Assembly: GCA_020543525.1 (NCBI GenBank)
Contig: JAHYIO010000008.1
Coordinates: forward strand, 248,001-312,000
DNA from: Coriolopsis trogii
Taxonomy: Eukaryota > Basidiomycota > Agaricomycetes > Polyporales > Polyporaceae
Reading direction: 5' to 3'
Length of the DNA: 64,000 bases
A program made the position numbers and the translations under genes. Below the pieces are notes generated by a model. The model ran no database searches, had not been told where the DNA came from, and was given only the letters and a program-made list of their open reading frames with translations. Of the stretch, positions 11,003 to 23,294 are shown piece after piece. The number at the start of each line of letters is the position of its first letter. The first letter of the stretch is position 1.

Positions 11003-13915
11003 CAGAGGTAGACCATCGATCCGGACAATCTCACGCGCAAATCGTGCTCGCGGCGTGATTGCCCGTCTCCATCTCGCGCGTGCAACACCGACCCCCGCTC
11101 TCACACCACCCACCTTAGCCCTTGCCCCTTGCCCCTTGCCGCACGCCAAGCCGCTCGCGAGGCCATTCGTCAACGCGCCAACCGCCAGAGACCCGTTTGA
11201 CGTCGACCTGGCCGAAACAAGCCTGACAGAAGTCGGCCTGTCGACGAGGTCCGCTCGGTGTCTCTTCCCGGATACGGGCGAGGAACCTGCGTCGTCCAGT
11301 TCCTCACTCGACCGTTTCCGCTGGCGCAACGGCGAGCTCGACGGCGGTGGTACAATCGTCACCGACGGCGACAGCGACTCCTCCTCTGCCACCTCTCTCC
11401 GCATCCGTTTCGGCGGTGTCCGCGCCCGCTCTGACCGGTCGACGTCGGCCTCGATCGACCACGAGGGCACGTCCGATTCTGCGTCCAGATCTGACGAAGG
11501 CCGTTTGCGCGACGTGGCGTGGTATGCGGAGACGAGGGCGGGGGACTCGGGTATCGAGAGAGACGTGTCGTCGCCTCGCTCTGACTCGCCGTCTTCAGAC
11601 TCTTCCTCCGACCCGTCCAGGTCGTCCTCTTCCTCTTCCTCGAGGACATCGTCGCGCGCAACAGGGGGGTCCTGGAGCCTGATCTGCACTGGAGGCTGAT
11701 TTGGCTGTTGCTGAGCGACAGACAGTTGGGCCTGTGTTGGGACGGTGGCCCCTGCGGGCACGTTCGCGTTCATCATCGCCCGCTCACATATCGAGCACCG
11801 ACACTGGTACAGGGGTGCGCAAGCCTCGCGCCACGCCTGTGTGCCGTCAGCATCCCGATCGTCAGTTTATGAGAGCAACAGACGTACCGCAATCAATGCC
11901 TCCACGCTGTATGGCGGCATGTGCTGAGCCGTCACGGGTACGTACGGGATCGGTCGAAGCAGTTCAGGCGCCTTCATCATGGGCGATATCGGTGACGGGA
12001 TACCAGTCACAGGGGACGACACGACAGCCTCGTCCTCCTTCGCCGTGGGCGGTGGAGATGGCGTCGTCTGTAGTGTAGTCGTCGACAACACGGGGCTCGT
12101 GATGTGTGAACCGTCCGATCGCGACGACGACGACGAGTCGTCCTCGTCCTTGACCGCCCGTCGTCCGTCCTCCAACCGCGCGTGCCTCCGCCGCTCCAGC
12201 CAGTCGATGCCGTTGTACCAAGTCGATTCGTCCCGCAGCTCACGCAGAACGTCCTCGGTCGACATTCGCACGGCGCGAATCGCAGGGTCCGTACCATCCG
12301 CGGCGCACTCCATCACCAGCTTGCGCACGACGTTGCGCAGCGGAGGCAGGAGAATCTCCCGCATCTGCCGCTGGAATGCACGAAACGTCTGTTCACAGAG
12401 CCCAAAAGAGGGAGCATGGGGGACAGAGTGGGTCTTGGGTCGCGGGTGCTCGAGCTCCTGCGCCTCGTCGCCTTGGCCATCCTCCAGCGCACCTTCGTAG
12501 ATAGCACGACGGTTCCAAGGACACGGGTGCTGCGCTGGTGCTAGTCGCGGTCGACCCTGATTCGTGTTGTTGTACCAATCGTCGGCCGGACTGATCCAAT
12601 GGCCGTCCAGTATCCGGTTGCGTGCCCAGTCGTTGAGGGCCAGTTCCCGGATGCCGCCCGCGTCTTCCGTCAGACTGAGCATCTCCGGGTCGTCCAGGTC
12701 GTCTTCACTCAGCTCTTCGTCGCTGCCGTATGCCTCGCCGGCTTCTGCTCTCGACACGTATCGCGACGCCGCGAGGGCCTGCTGGAGCATGTCTCCGAGC
12801 TTCGTGAACGTCCGCAGCCAGTGTTTGTCCTCCGCGACCTGGAGCACGTCTCTGATTGAACCCTCGCCCATGTCGATGAACGCCTCCACCGACTGCTTCG
12901 TCTCCCAGTCCACATGCGCCCATCTCCGAGCGTTCACCGCCTCCTGCCATTCCGGCCGGATCTGCACTCTCCTCCAAAAGCCTTCGTTGCGGCACGTCCG
13001 ACACGTCGCTTCCACACCGGGCCACGTCTCTTCGTCCTCGTTTTCGACGCAAGTGATAGCGTTGTACGTTTGCGTATAGTCGTCTTCGAATTCGCCTCGA
13101 GGCGCTTCGCGGAGACATACGCCGCAGAATGCGTTGCTCTTCCGGTGCTCCTTGCAGAGGCTGATGACGCCGAGAGTGGGCGTCGTGGTGGAGCGCTTTG
13201 CACTTCCGGTGCAGAGGCCCTCGTTGTTGTACGGGTAGTTGATGCGACACACCGTGCACGAATTGTCCAACAAGGACCGATAGTGTCGATACATGGTTAT
13301 GCGTTGTGCGTGGGCTCCGTTGGAGCCGGCGGTGGGGTGCATGTAGAGGAGGTAGTTGTACGAACCGGTGGGATCGAGGACAGCGCACGCCTTGTTCCAG
13401 AAGAGATGGCATTCGACTGTCGGGTAGCGAATGAGCATGAGACACGGAAGGCAGGCGCGACGAAACGCGTCGACACGACTCCGACGCCGTCGCGAACATG
13501 TGCGGGTGGCTCGACTGGATCCCTACGCGAGCGCGGAGAATAAAGACACTCACGATGAACCTTCCACGCGGGGAACAAGTGCATTACTTTCTCCATCTCC
13601 AAACCGTCACGGAGGGTCGTGAATGCGAAACGTTGAGGCCACATCTCCCGGACTTCCCATGTATTCGGACAGTACCCGCTCGCGGATGCATCGAGGAGGT
13701 AGAAAGTCGTGATCAGCCTGAACAAGACGTTAAGCCGGGCGGTGGCGCAAAGCAATAAGCGACGTGAGGACATGCCTGACGATCTCTCCGGGGAGATCCT
13801 GCCACGAACGGGCGGTCTTGCCCTTGTAGACGTGTTGCATGAGCTGTTTGTTGTGCTCGACGACGAAGACGTTGCCGGAGACGACGTCGAGAGCGGTGTG
13901 CGTCGAGGACGCCAT
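10988..13915 (-). CDS. F-box protein with Cys-rich region, copy 2
   Basis: Exons 13915-13776, 13717-13554, 13416-11888 and 11836-10988, about 893 residues. Domain order is as in copy 1: F-box near the N-terminus, the family motif YCPNTWEVREMW, paired-cysteine module, acidic middle, second CxxC, disordered Ser/Asp/Glu-rich tail. The GC-AG first intron is identical (13775-13718). A 7-base difference in a tandem ccttgcccctt block shifts the frame near the end, so this copy reads through the copy 1 stop for about 40 more residues (VGGVRAGVGVARA then a basic stretch). Which C-terminus is ancestral cannot be decided here. Confidence 0.82.
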
Positions 13916-14044
13916 TGCGCAGGCGTCACAGGAATGTGGGAGGTGACAGATCGCGACAAGCCAGTGTCACAGTGGGTAATTGCCCCCGTATACGCAGCCA
14001 CTCCCACTCTCCCACGCACGGACCATTTCACCATAGCGCCCATT

Positions 14045-14701
14045 ATAGCGAGCGTCTAAAAGCGTGTAAGCGCCAGTGCGTTGAATTCGTACGATGTGTC
14101 TCATCACTCAAACCTCCTCTCCGCGCGGAAGGGTAGATAAACTATCGCGGACGGCATGTGATTGGCGGCTCGCGTCTCGAAACCACTAGATTGACGTTAC
14201 CTTCTACTAGTCTTCTACTCCAAATATGCGCCTAATCTTCATCGCACATTCAACTACTGTACGGTTCCTCCGATTCCGTAGATCGTGACTGCGCTGGTTT
14301 AATGATCCTTGATTCAAGTTGCCTGGGGTCCGAGTGCACGCTTCGGATCGGGTGTCTTAGACGGCTACTTAGTGTTGCTCGCGGGCATGCACATTGCTTG
14401 CGGACATCGATATCTAGCACGTCATTTGAGGCTCAGATGTGCTGGTCTTGCTGATCTCACGCCCAGTATGTGTCAACATGTGGTCAGTACGTAGAGGTGT
14501 TTACAGACCAGACCCTAGAATGTGCTTGCCGGCAGAGAAGGGGATTCCCGACTCTATCGGATTCACCCGACCATTCGGCAAATTGATGAGCTCCACGTAA
14601 TTGAGCCCACATTTCGGACATAGCATTTAGAGCTCACCTGAGTATAAATTCAGGACAACACCGAGAGTTAGCCACAAGCTATACTTACCAGCAGGATCGC
14701 G
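14045..14701. promoter_or_regulatory. Upstream region of first NmrA-like gene, with TATA box
   Basis: No gene is visible between the end of the duplication and 14702. A good TATA-like element, gtataaatt, begins at about 14642, 60 bp before the start codon, a normal distance for a basidiomycete promoter. The rest is unremarkable mixed-composition sequence. Confidence 0.5.
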
Positions 14702-15875
14702 ATGGCGCCCCTTGTACTCATCGTCGGAGCCACTGGCCACACTGGGTACAGTATCGTCAAAGCCCTCAAGGCCTCGGGAAACTTCGTACGTCTCGTCATT
14801 GATCGCCCTCACCATCGCTAGCGATATTCAAGGGTCTGTCTTCGTAGCGGGTTGCTGCTCTGATTCGATCTTCTTCCCTCTCCAAGCCTACAACCGAGCA
14901 ACTGCGCGCGGACGGTGTTGAGATTCGTGTCGGCGACCTCACGGACGATGTCGAAACTCTAAAGAAGGCATTGTCAGGTGTTGACATCGTGATCAGCGCC
15001 GTCATCGCGTGGATGGTCGACCAGCAGAAGGATCTCATCCGCGCTGCGAAGGAGGTTGGCGTGCAGCGCTTCATCCCGTGCGACTTCGCGACCCCTGGTG
15101 CAAAGGGCGTCCGCGACCTCCATGACAAGGTAAGCAACCGTCGCAATGAATCTCACAATAGAGGCTGACCGTGGTGTGCGGACTCGCACAGAAACTCGCA
15201 ATCCGAGAATTCATCAAGGACCTCGGTGTGCCCTATACCTTTATCGACGTCGGCTGGTGGTTCCAGTGCGTACTGCCCATCCCACTCAGAAGCAAGGCGC
15301 CAGAGTCCATCAAGGAGAACACCTGGAAGGTCCTCGGGGACGGTGACTCGAAGATCCTCGCCACGCACGTCGACAGCATCGGGACCTTCGTCGCGCGCAT
15401 CCTCGCAGACCCACGCACACTGAATCAGGCTGTGATCATATGGGAGGAGGAGGTGAGACAGGGAGATGCGTTCGAGCTTGGGGCGCGTGTATCTGGAGAA
15501 GGGGACGCGCTGCGGGCACGTCGCGTCTCGGTAAGCGGCCATAGAACGTTACTCAAGCGGAGGAATGCTTACTTGCGGGATTGTCGTATGGGGCAGGTTG
15601 GCCCTGATGCATTCCTTAAGGCGGTAGAAGAGGGCCGCAAGCAGGCTGAAAAGGACCCCAATGATATTTCGGCACACGTCAAGATTAGCTGGAACGAATA
15701 TTTGCAAAGCGTCGTCGTGCTTCGCGAGAACACTCTCGAGAACGCGAAGCGGCTGGGATACCTCGACGCGAGGGAGCTCTATCCGGATATTGTGCCAGCA
15801 AAGCTCGAGGAATACGCAAAGGAGTACTATGCCATGGAAGAACCTGCGAGGGCGTATGGGATTCCTGGTATATAG
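14702..15875 (+). CDS. NmrA / isoflavone-reductase-like oxidoreductase 1
   Basis: Exons 14702-14785, 14848-15129, 15192-15530 and 15597-15875, all joined in phase 0, giving 327 residues. The N-terminus carries the dinucleotide-binding motif GATGHTG (GxxGxxG) at about residues 10-16, as in atypical short-chain dehydrogenases of the NmrA-like family. Further family signatures are IRVGDLTDD, RFIPCDFATPG and YTFIDVGWW. The family includes NAD(P)H-dependent reductases of phenolic or ether substrates and redox-sensing regulators; the substrate here is unknown. A paralogue with the same intron positions follows at 16825. The TATA box near 14642 supports the chosen start. No targeting signal is seen, so it is probably cytosolic. 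Confidence 0.9.
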
Positions 15876-16781
15876 AATCATGGCATATCAACAGACACTC
15901 ACGTGCCTCCACTTGTACCTGTATTTGTTCGCTCTACTAGTCCGCACTTCATCAGCTTCCCAAGTTATGCAGGTATTGCTTTGCACACCTGTGCTATTCC
16001 CTGGCAATGCACAGGCACCGGCTACGGCAATGTCACGACTCGCTGCTGACAGAACTCAGGGTTCTCGCCGAAATATCGAGCAGCATTACCTCGTACAATG
16101 GCCGGGTACGATAGGTTTATCTACGTTGCCTCCGAGTCCCCAAGGCAGGCGACAACTTGAAGTTCTTGACCTAGTAAATGTGGGGGAAAGGACAGTTACG
16201 GTCCTCGACGGTGTATTCACTGTATCTTGTCCTCGTACATCTGAGATGAAGATCCTGCGAGATTGAGACGTGTGCTGGCTACATAGATGAGTGTCAACGG
16301 CAAGTACTAGAGGTATTCCACGCCACGTCGCTTGTTCAGAGGCAGAACGCCCGGTCCGCATTACCGGTACAGCCAAATAAGGTAACTGAAGCGCCTGGAA
16401 AGTGGACACTAAGTGCAGTCGTGGCGCCACCACCACCACCACCTGGGGCATTCCCTATTTGAACCTCTTCTTCGTCTCCATCCGGATTCATCAACGAGAA
16501 ATGAACGCGTTCATGTGGCTGGTTGATCTGTCGTCAGCTACTTGTATATGCCGATGCTTGAATACCAGTGGCAGTACGTACCCATTCCAAGCATCAGCAG
16601 CGCTGGAACCCCGACACTTTCGACTTCACACATAAGAATCTAGCTGAATAAGCTCCGCTCACATCAGAGGATACGCCTTTGCTCCTCCGATAAAGCGGCC
16701 AAAGGCGATATCCCGACATTAGTCAGTGTCTGTTACCCCTGCGCGCGCGTGCACATACTAGCGCGACGGTTGGCGCTGCCG
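15876..16781. other. Intergenic region between the NmrA-like paralogues
   Basis: About 0.9 kb with no coherent coding sequence on either strand. A short run of cac repeats lies near 16420-16442. The right end contains the promoter of the second paralogue. Confidence 0.5.
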
Positions 16782-16788
16782 TATAAAG
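16782..16788 (+). promoter_or_regulatory. TATA box of second NmrA-like gene
   Basis: The sequence tataaag lies 43 bp upstream of the ATG at 16825, similar in placement to the TATA box of the upstream paralogue. Confidence 0.5.
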
Positions 16789-16824
16789 TTAGTGCAATGT
16801 CCCGAGAATCCGACCAACGACACA

Positions 16825-17994
16825 ATGCAGCCCCTTGTACTCATCCTCGGGGCGACGGGCCAGACGGGGCAAAGCATCATAAACGGCCTCAGGCTTCGGG
16901 TGGAGTCGTACGTTTCTTCGACATCTCATATTTCTCTGATCTGACGAACACACCGTCCTCTGCAGGGAATCGCCGCACTCATCCGCTCTTCTTCCCTCTC
17001 CAAACCGGTTACGGAACGGCTGCGCACAGATGGTGTTGAGATACGGGTTGGTGATCTCACCGATGACCTGGAAACACTGAAGAAAGCTCTGGCTGGGGTG
17101 GACGTCGTCATCAGCGCCGTCTCCGGGTGGTTGATCGAGGAGCAGCAGGGTCTGATTCGCGCTTCGAAGGACGTCGGTGTAAAGCGCTTCATTCCATGCG
17201 ACTTTGCAACCCCTGGCGCGAAGGGCGTCCGCGAACTCCACGACAAGGTGGGTAGCACCGAAGTCAAAGCAATCTTGAACTGCAGAGTGATTGACCATGA
17301 GGTGCCAACTTCTACAGAAACTGGTCATTCGGGAGTTTATCAAGGTGCTTGGCCTACCATACACCTTCATCGACGTCGGCTGGTGGATGCAGATATTCCT
17401 GCCCTTGCCAATCAGGAGCAAAGCACCGGAGTCCGCCAAAGAGATCACATGGAGGGTCTTCGAAGACGGCGACGCCAAGATCCTCATCACGCATCGTGAC
17501 AGCATAGGGACCTTTGTCGCTCGGATTGTCGCCGACCCGCGCACGCTCAACCAGGCCGTGATCATCTGGGAGCAGGAGGTGAAGCATGGAGACGCTTTCG
17601 AGCTTGGGGTGCGCGCTTCTGGGGAAGGGGACGCGCTCAGGTCCCGTCGCATCACGGTAAGTGGCGATAGGTGACTGGACGTATCATAACGCTTGCATAC
17701 CGATATTAGCATCTGTAGGTCGGTCATGACGGTTTCCTCAAGCAGGCAGCCGAGGCCCGAAAACTGGTCGAGAAGGACCCCAGCAGCGTGTCCGCGACCA
17801 TCACCGTCACCTGGAACGAGTACCTGAACAGCATGTACGTCCTGCGCGAGAACACGCTCGAGAACGCAAAGCGGCTCGGCTATCTCGACGCGAGGGAGCT
17901 GTATCCTGATATCATCCCGTCGACACTGGAGGACTTTGCGAAGGACTTCTATGGTATGGAGGATCCTGGGAAGACGTATGTAATTCCTGAGTAA
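16825..17994 (+). CDS. NmrA / isoflavone-reductase-like oxidoreductase 2 (exon 1 junction abnormal)
   Basis: Tandem paralogue of the gene at 14702. Exons 16825-16907, 16966-17247, 17318-17656 and 17719-17994. It keeps GATGQTG, IRVGDLTDD, RFIPCDFATPG and YTFIDVGWW. Exons 2-4 have the same phases as in the paralogue and exons 2-3 also match it in length (282 and 339), while exon 4 is one codon shorter (276 against 279). Exon 1 is 83 bases to the consensus donor gtacgt instead of 84, so joining it to exon 2 puts the protein out of frame. Either one base has been lost near 16891-16895, or a weak in-phase donor (gtggag at about 16900) is used. The rest of the gene is intact, so it may be functional, recently broken, or affected by a sequencing error. 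Confidence 0.82.
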
Positions 17995-18726
17995 TAATAG
18001 ACTATCACGTTAGTATGTATACATCTCGAAGAGACGGTCGTTGCGTATGTTATGAACCATGTGAGACTGACATGCCGCTTGACTCACTTCACCTGCACAC
18101 AGAGACCATAGCATTGAAGGACAAGAGGGAACCGTCTAGACTCACGAGCTTGAACTCTGAAACACCAGTCTGTGCCATTCAGACGTGCGTAAGCTATACC
18201 GCGACCTTCGGATATGCCATACCTCCGAAAACGGTATGTCAGATGAACGAGTTGCTATACATTCTCATACCCAGAGTTCTTCCTGGAGACCCAAGTCATC
18301 GGAGAGCAATCTGCACATCTCCGTCAGGTCTGGATCTCCTAGGTTCTTGAATTTCACAGGTCGCGCTCGAGGATGCCAACTATGAGATTCGGAGAGTGAG
18401 AGACTCGGAAAGGCAAGCAGAAGTCAGTTGATGAAGTGACCAGACACACTGATACTGTGTTCAAGCCCGAGCTGACTTAGTGACTATCCGTCATGATAGT
18501 AGTACAAAGCAGAGAGTAAACGGCAGCAAAGTCTGCGATGTCGGCCAAAGGCGCTTGGCGGAGCCTTCCGTGTGTGCCCGAACCTTCTTGCGGCTGGATC
18601 CGGATTCGCGCCCCCACAATCAGATTTGGATCTTACGGTGCCACTCCCCTCGATCTTGACCAGCTCCAGCTCCCCCGACTTGCTTCATTCTGAACAAGAA
18701 ACTATCAGCAGGGCCCTCAGTCAATC
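17995..18726. other. Intergenic region
   Basis: About 730 bases with no supported gene. It contains the 3' end of the NmrA-like gene and the upstream region of the F-box/LRR-like gene at 18727. Confidence 0.4.
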
Positions 18727-20488
18727 ATGGACAAATTGTATGTGAATTACAGGGGAACTGCACTATCGACTGGTTCGAACGAGATCAAAATGTCCGAGGA
18801 ACTTCAAGTTTGTAAAAAGGACGACGATTACATTGGCATGCCGGTAAGTTGTGGCGATCGTTGTAACCAACCCTCTTTCATTGACTCTCAATACTCAGGA
18901 GCAAGGAACGCAGAGCTCCGTTCTACCCTATGACCTCTTACTGGCGATCATGGACGTCTCTCCGCGCCACCTGATAATGAAAATGATGAGTACATGTCAT
19001 GCCCTACGTCGCGGTGGTGCGAGATACCTCCTCTGTCGGGGAGTGGTCCTCTCAGACGGACAGGACTCTATTTCTTTCATCAAGTTCATGCTCGCAGACC
19101 CCGCGCTTCGATTTCGTTCATTGAATGACTTGACAATCTCTGGGTCCGCTTGGGATCCGTCAAACCGCCGTGGGACTGATGCGCTTTGCGGCCTGCTCGG
19201 TCACCCCTTATTGTCGATCAAGTCATTGAGGGTCATGGACCCCGTCACCCTGGTCCTTGCAGATCGGATGATTTCGAGGGCAATGAATCTCTCCACTTCG
19301 CCTGTATGCGTTGCACTCTCGAAGATCGCCACGCTTACCACACTCACCATCGCTGGCTGCGATAGTCTGGGTCGGGGTCTTCTAGCACTGACGCCCTCTT
19401 CGCTGGTTACCGTCACATTGCACCTTGAGGTCCCAAATTCGTGGAGTGACCCCGAACCGGACTCGCGGAACCCCATCGTCTTGCTCAGGCGTTTCGCACA
19501 AACGCTGCAGGAGCTCTCAGGCTCTGGTTTCGACATCGCACCCAACGTCATCAAATACGACATCGTCTATCCTGCTATCGTGCGACTCAGCGCAACATAT
19601 ACAAGCGCATCCATGCCGGCCACCCTAGCCTACATGAACGCGTTCCCAAACCTGGAGTACCTCTCGCTCACATCACAGACCCAGCGAATGGAAGGCGAGC
19701 CCTCAAGCATTTCTGTCGTGTCCCACCTCTTCGACATCAGTCTACGAAACCGACAGGACCAGACCACCTTTGGAGGCGGATGGGAGCGTCTGCGAGAAGT
19801 CACCGGTAGTGTTGTGGACGTCTTCGTGCTCGGACTTCTGTGCCACGTACCGACCCTGCGAATTATGGGCAATGTCTCCGGCACCGACTGCCAGTTTCTC
19901 CTCCAAATCGTCTCCGACACACGACCTACAACAATGATCCTTGCAGTTGCAGGCTCGTTGCCCTTTGCCGAATCCCGCCAACTGCCTGCCGTGCTGCGGC
20001 ATCCCGCAGCACAACATCTACGAACACTAGAGGTGGAAATTTGCCTGACGCCTTACGATCGATCTCTACACCTCGACGAACTCATCGTAAGCCGCCTATA
20101 TTTGCCCACAGCTCGTGCGGACGCGCTGACGATCTCAATATAGAATCGGGTAGCTGCCGCGCTCAGCCTCGCCCCTTTGCAGTCCCTCACTCTCGTCTTC
20201 AACTACAAAAAGCTGCAGTCCTCGTCTATACGAAAAAGGCGCACTGGCCGCGAGCCTCATCGGCTCGAGCGTGAGTTGCGCGACATGGACGTCTCACTGT
20301 ATGAAGCGCGTTTCATGGCTATCATCACAACCTTGGCCAACATTTCGATATGCGCCGGTTTGGGACGAACCTCGCATCTACACTCCTTCAACGCGGACGT
20401 GGAACACGTGTCGTTGAGTAGCGACGAAGACGAAGACGCACGCGACTTGGCTTCGTTCGTGAACGAAGAAAATGATCCTGGATGGTAG
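18727..20488 (+). CDS. F-box/LRR-like protein of unknown target
   Basis: Exons 18727-18843, 18899-20086 and 20144-20488, about 549 residues. Exon 2 opens with an F-box-like segment (VLPYDLLLAIMDVSPRHL, then MMSTCHALRRGGARYLL), followed by irregular leucine-rich segments (LRFRSLNDLTI, IATLTTLTIAGC, FPNLEYLSLTS). The last exon ends in an acidic tail (SSDEDEDARDL). This resembles the large F-box-like families of mushroom-forming fungi, in which LRR-like repeats select substrates. The gene at 57843-59392 is a diverged relative with the same N-terminal plan (CHAL/CRAL, FVQFML/IKFML) and a final intron at a matching place. Substrate and pathway unknown. The first exon (39 residues) has no known domain and its start is less certain. 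Confidence 0.78.
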
Positions 20489-21732
20489 GAGCAGTGAGTT
20501 CTGTCGTAGCCGTGGCTGCCGCGCAGCCTGCGCAGGATGACTGTGCGTGCCACACGCTCTTGGCGCCCAACTGATTACCTAATATGGTCTGTATCCGCGC
20601 AGTATCAGTACAGTGCCACCAGTCATTGCCACCATCTTGAACAGCTCCATCCAAGTAGCGCTACCCAGCTGTTCTCTTCCGCCTTGCTCGCTCTCCCACG
20701 TATCTGAACAAAGAATGTGCTCTTGCTCCGTACTCTCCTCACCTCGGAACTTGTCTTGCTCAGCCGGGTGAGCCGTGACGCACGATTTCCGCGTGGTTCG
20801 GTCACCCCGCCCGCCAGTCTAATCCGATGCAGATGCTCTTGCATAGCATGGCTTCCATGCTTCTCCGGCGTTGAAAGGACGAGTGCGATCTGCATTGCTC
20901 GCAGTGAAAGTTATCCGGATAAGGGTTCCGCGATCGTATTCCCCGCACGACCTGCTTCCTACCTGCCACTGGTGCCGACCGGTAATCTACACACCGATAA
21001 TGGCAGCGCCCGCGCGCAGGACTTAGCTCACGAAAACGCATCGGTTAGTGGTGCAAACTATCGTGCACGCTAGGTATGTCGGACTCTACTTCACTGTCCA
21101 CAACAATTCCCGATTACTGTTGCGATGCTCCGCAGTTCTCTCGTCCACTTTGCTGTACGGGGTCTCCTGCGAGTCCACTCATGCATAGTCTCTCTATGCC
21201 CCACTTTTCTCCTTCGACCTCAGCATTATATTGCCTCTGGTTGGTGAGCATCTGTAGTTTATTGAATACTGTGCGACTCTATGGCCAGGATGAGAGAGCA
21301 GATGTACGAATAGTCACTACGGGACCGAGCCCGGCTCAACGGCTCCTTCGAAGCCACTTCCGGTCCCGGGCGACAATGCCTCACGCATGACGGTGGCTAC
21401 GATTTTCTATTTCGACCTCCGTCATGTGTGGTGGCTGTCTTCTCCCTCGTTCCCTTCCCGCCCGACGTGCTGTATTTGGCACCACTGTCCACCATGCCCG
21501 CCGGACTGAACCGGACATTACGCAGAGCTGCAGAGGACGGGGCGGCGGTTGGGTGCGCCTTGGAGCTCGACGGTCCACCTCGCAGCTCGTCGTACCCCCC
21601 GACGGCCTCGTTGTGTACACTGCTCGAGCTGAATGTCCGTGTGTTCGTCGGAGGTAACGGAGTACAAGACCGCCAGTGAGTCGATGCTGCCCAACATCGA
21701 AGCCCGCATCGACACAGTGTCCTTCACTGAGT
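20489..21732. other. Intergenic region, possible missed exon
   Basis: No confident gene. One plus-strand stretch at about 21428-21676 is open for 83 codons and ends near a good donor (gtgagt at about 21676). It could be an upstream exon of the DUF4436 gene or an unrelated short frame; its content (Pro/Leu-rich) is not diagnostic. Confidence 0.35.
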
Positions 21733-23294
21733 ATGCTTTTCTCACTTCTGTTACACATCTTGGGCTCGGTTCTCCTACTCTCCAAAATGTCTTACCTGGC
21801 TCGTGCGCTTCGTGTCATGCCACCAAACCCTTCAGATACTCCTCATCTCTCCGTCCCATCATCGCAGACAACGACTATTGGCGCGACAGAGGTATGTGGT
21901 CTCAATGTTCGGCCTCTTACACGGCATTGTTTATTGATGCGCGCTCTCTCCTCTGTAGCTTGTACTCGACGGATATCTACTCACGTTGGACCCTGTCATG
22001 CATGTAGCGACCATCCAATGGGTCGTGAAGATATGCGCATCGGAAGTTCTCCTCCCGCTCGACGACAACATTCCAGAAAACGGCGCTGCTACGGAGATAG
22101 CGCTAGCTTGCACCCTGCCGCCGGACGCTCGGGTTGACTTGTACTTTGACTTCTCCCCGACCGCAAACTGGACGTACAACTCTGGCAGTGCAGTCTATAG
22201 TCTCTATGACGGGCAGCCTCTCTCGTAAGTGTCAAAAAATTTATGTACCCTAGGTATTGTGTGTTTCGTCAAACAGACTAATGTCCTTGCTAACAGGTCT
22301 ACTGCTGGCATGCAAGTCCAGACAGCGCATGAGCTCGATTGGACAGCTCGAAGAGGCCAAGACGAGCTGTTCGTCTACCCGTTCGATACCTACACCATGG
22401 ACATCTTCGTCCGTACTACCTACACCCCATCTGGTCAGCCGTCGGACGATGGCACTGCAGGGAACGGGTCGACACCCATCGGCGTCCGCACTATGCGCCT
22501 ATCCGACAACACGAACGTGTTCGATCCCTCCCTCGTCCTCGACGTCCCCGCCCTCCAGTCCCTCAGCGTCCAGCGCCATCCCGACGATATCACACACGAA
22601 GAGGCTTCCGCCCCCGTCTGGCACCACGTTCGCTGCACGTTCCAGCGCACGCCGGCCACGCGCGCCCTCGTCGTCCTCATGCTCATCGCGTGCTGGCTCA
22701 CGACCGTCCTCGCTGTGGGGGTGGCAGTGAAGGCGGTGTGGGGCCACCCCGGTGGCGCCTCGGAGAACGCGCTCTTCTTCCCGTTCTCCGCGATTCTCAT
22801 CATCGGTTCGCTGCGAGCGTGGTGGATCGGCGCTCCGGCGTTCAATAGCCTCATCGGTGAGTATCGCTTCGCGGATCTTCGTGTACCTGTACTGCTACTG
22901 CTTTCTGTGTGCTTACTTGAGTACATGCACAGACTACGTCGCGACGCTGCCGCAGCTCGCGCTGCTCACGGCAGCCTTCCTGAGCTCCGTGTACAAGCTC
23001 TATTTCGGGGCCGCTGGAGCCCCCGCGATGGTGGAGCCCTGTCCGGCGCAGGCATGGCCAGCCGTAGGATACGAGAGCGATCCGCCTCTCACTGCAGCTC
23101 CTGCTGGGATGGTTGTTTCACCTCCGTGGGCAACGCCGCCCCAGTCGCCTCAGGTGTCGCGCCCCAGTCCCTGCCTGATCATCGATCGGAGCGCGAACAC
23201 GAGCGCGAGCTCTTCGGTGCCGTCGCCTGCGACGTTGCGCCCCCCATCGTGCATGTCGATGCCATCTGCTATCGTCTCTGAGTGCATGGTGTGA
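21733..23294 (+). CDS. DUF4436-type integral membrane protein
   Basis: Exons 21733-21891, 21959-22224, 22297-22856 and 22933-23294; every junction keeps frame. About 448 residues. The N-terminus begins with one hydrophobic helix (MLFSLLLHILGSVLLLS). A lumenal or extracellular beta-type domain follows, with LVLDGYLLTLDP and the family-typical FVYPFDTYTMDIFV. Then come three hydrophobic segments (ALVVLMLIACWLTTVLAVGV, NALFFPFSAILIIGSL and the LALLTAAFLSSVY area) and a disordered Ser/Pro-rich tail. I assign DUF4436 from the overall plan and the YPFD motif. Molecular role unknown. The ATG at 21733 was chosen because it starts the first helix; an upstream exon is possible. Confidence 0.7.

Larger units (their letters stand above)
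9164..14044. repeat. Segmental duplication, copy 2
   Basis: Second direct copy of the segment at 1-4876. Differences are mainly single-base changes, plus a 9-base insertion near 10610, a 1-base insertion near 11072 and a 7-base deletion in a ccttgcccctt repeat near 11120. Sequence diverges after 14024, about 110 bp upstream of the F-box start codon, so the two F-box copies share only a short proximal promoter. The left boundary cannot be fixed because copy 1 is cut by the window edge. Confidence 0.95.
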
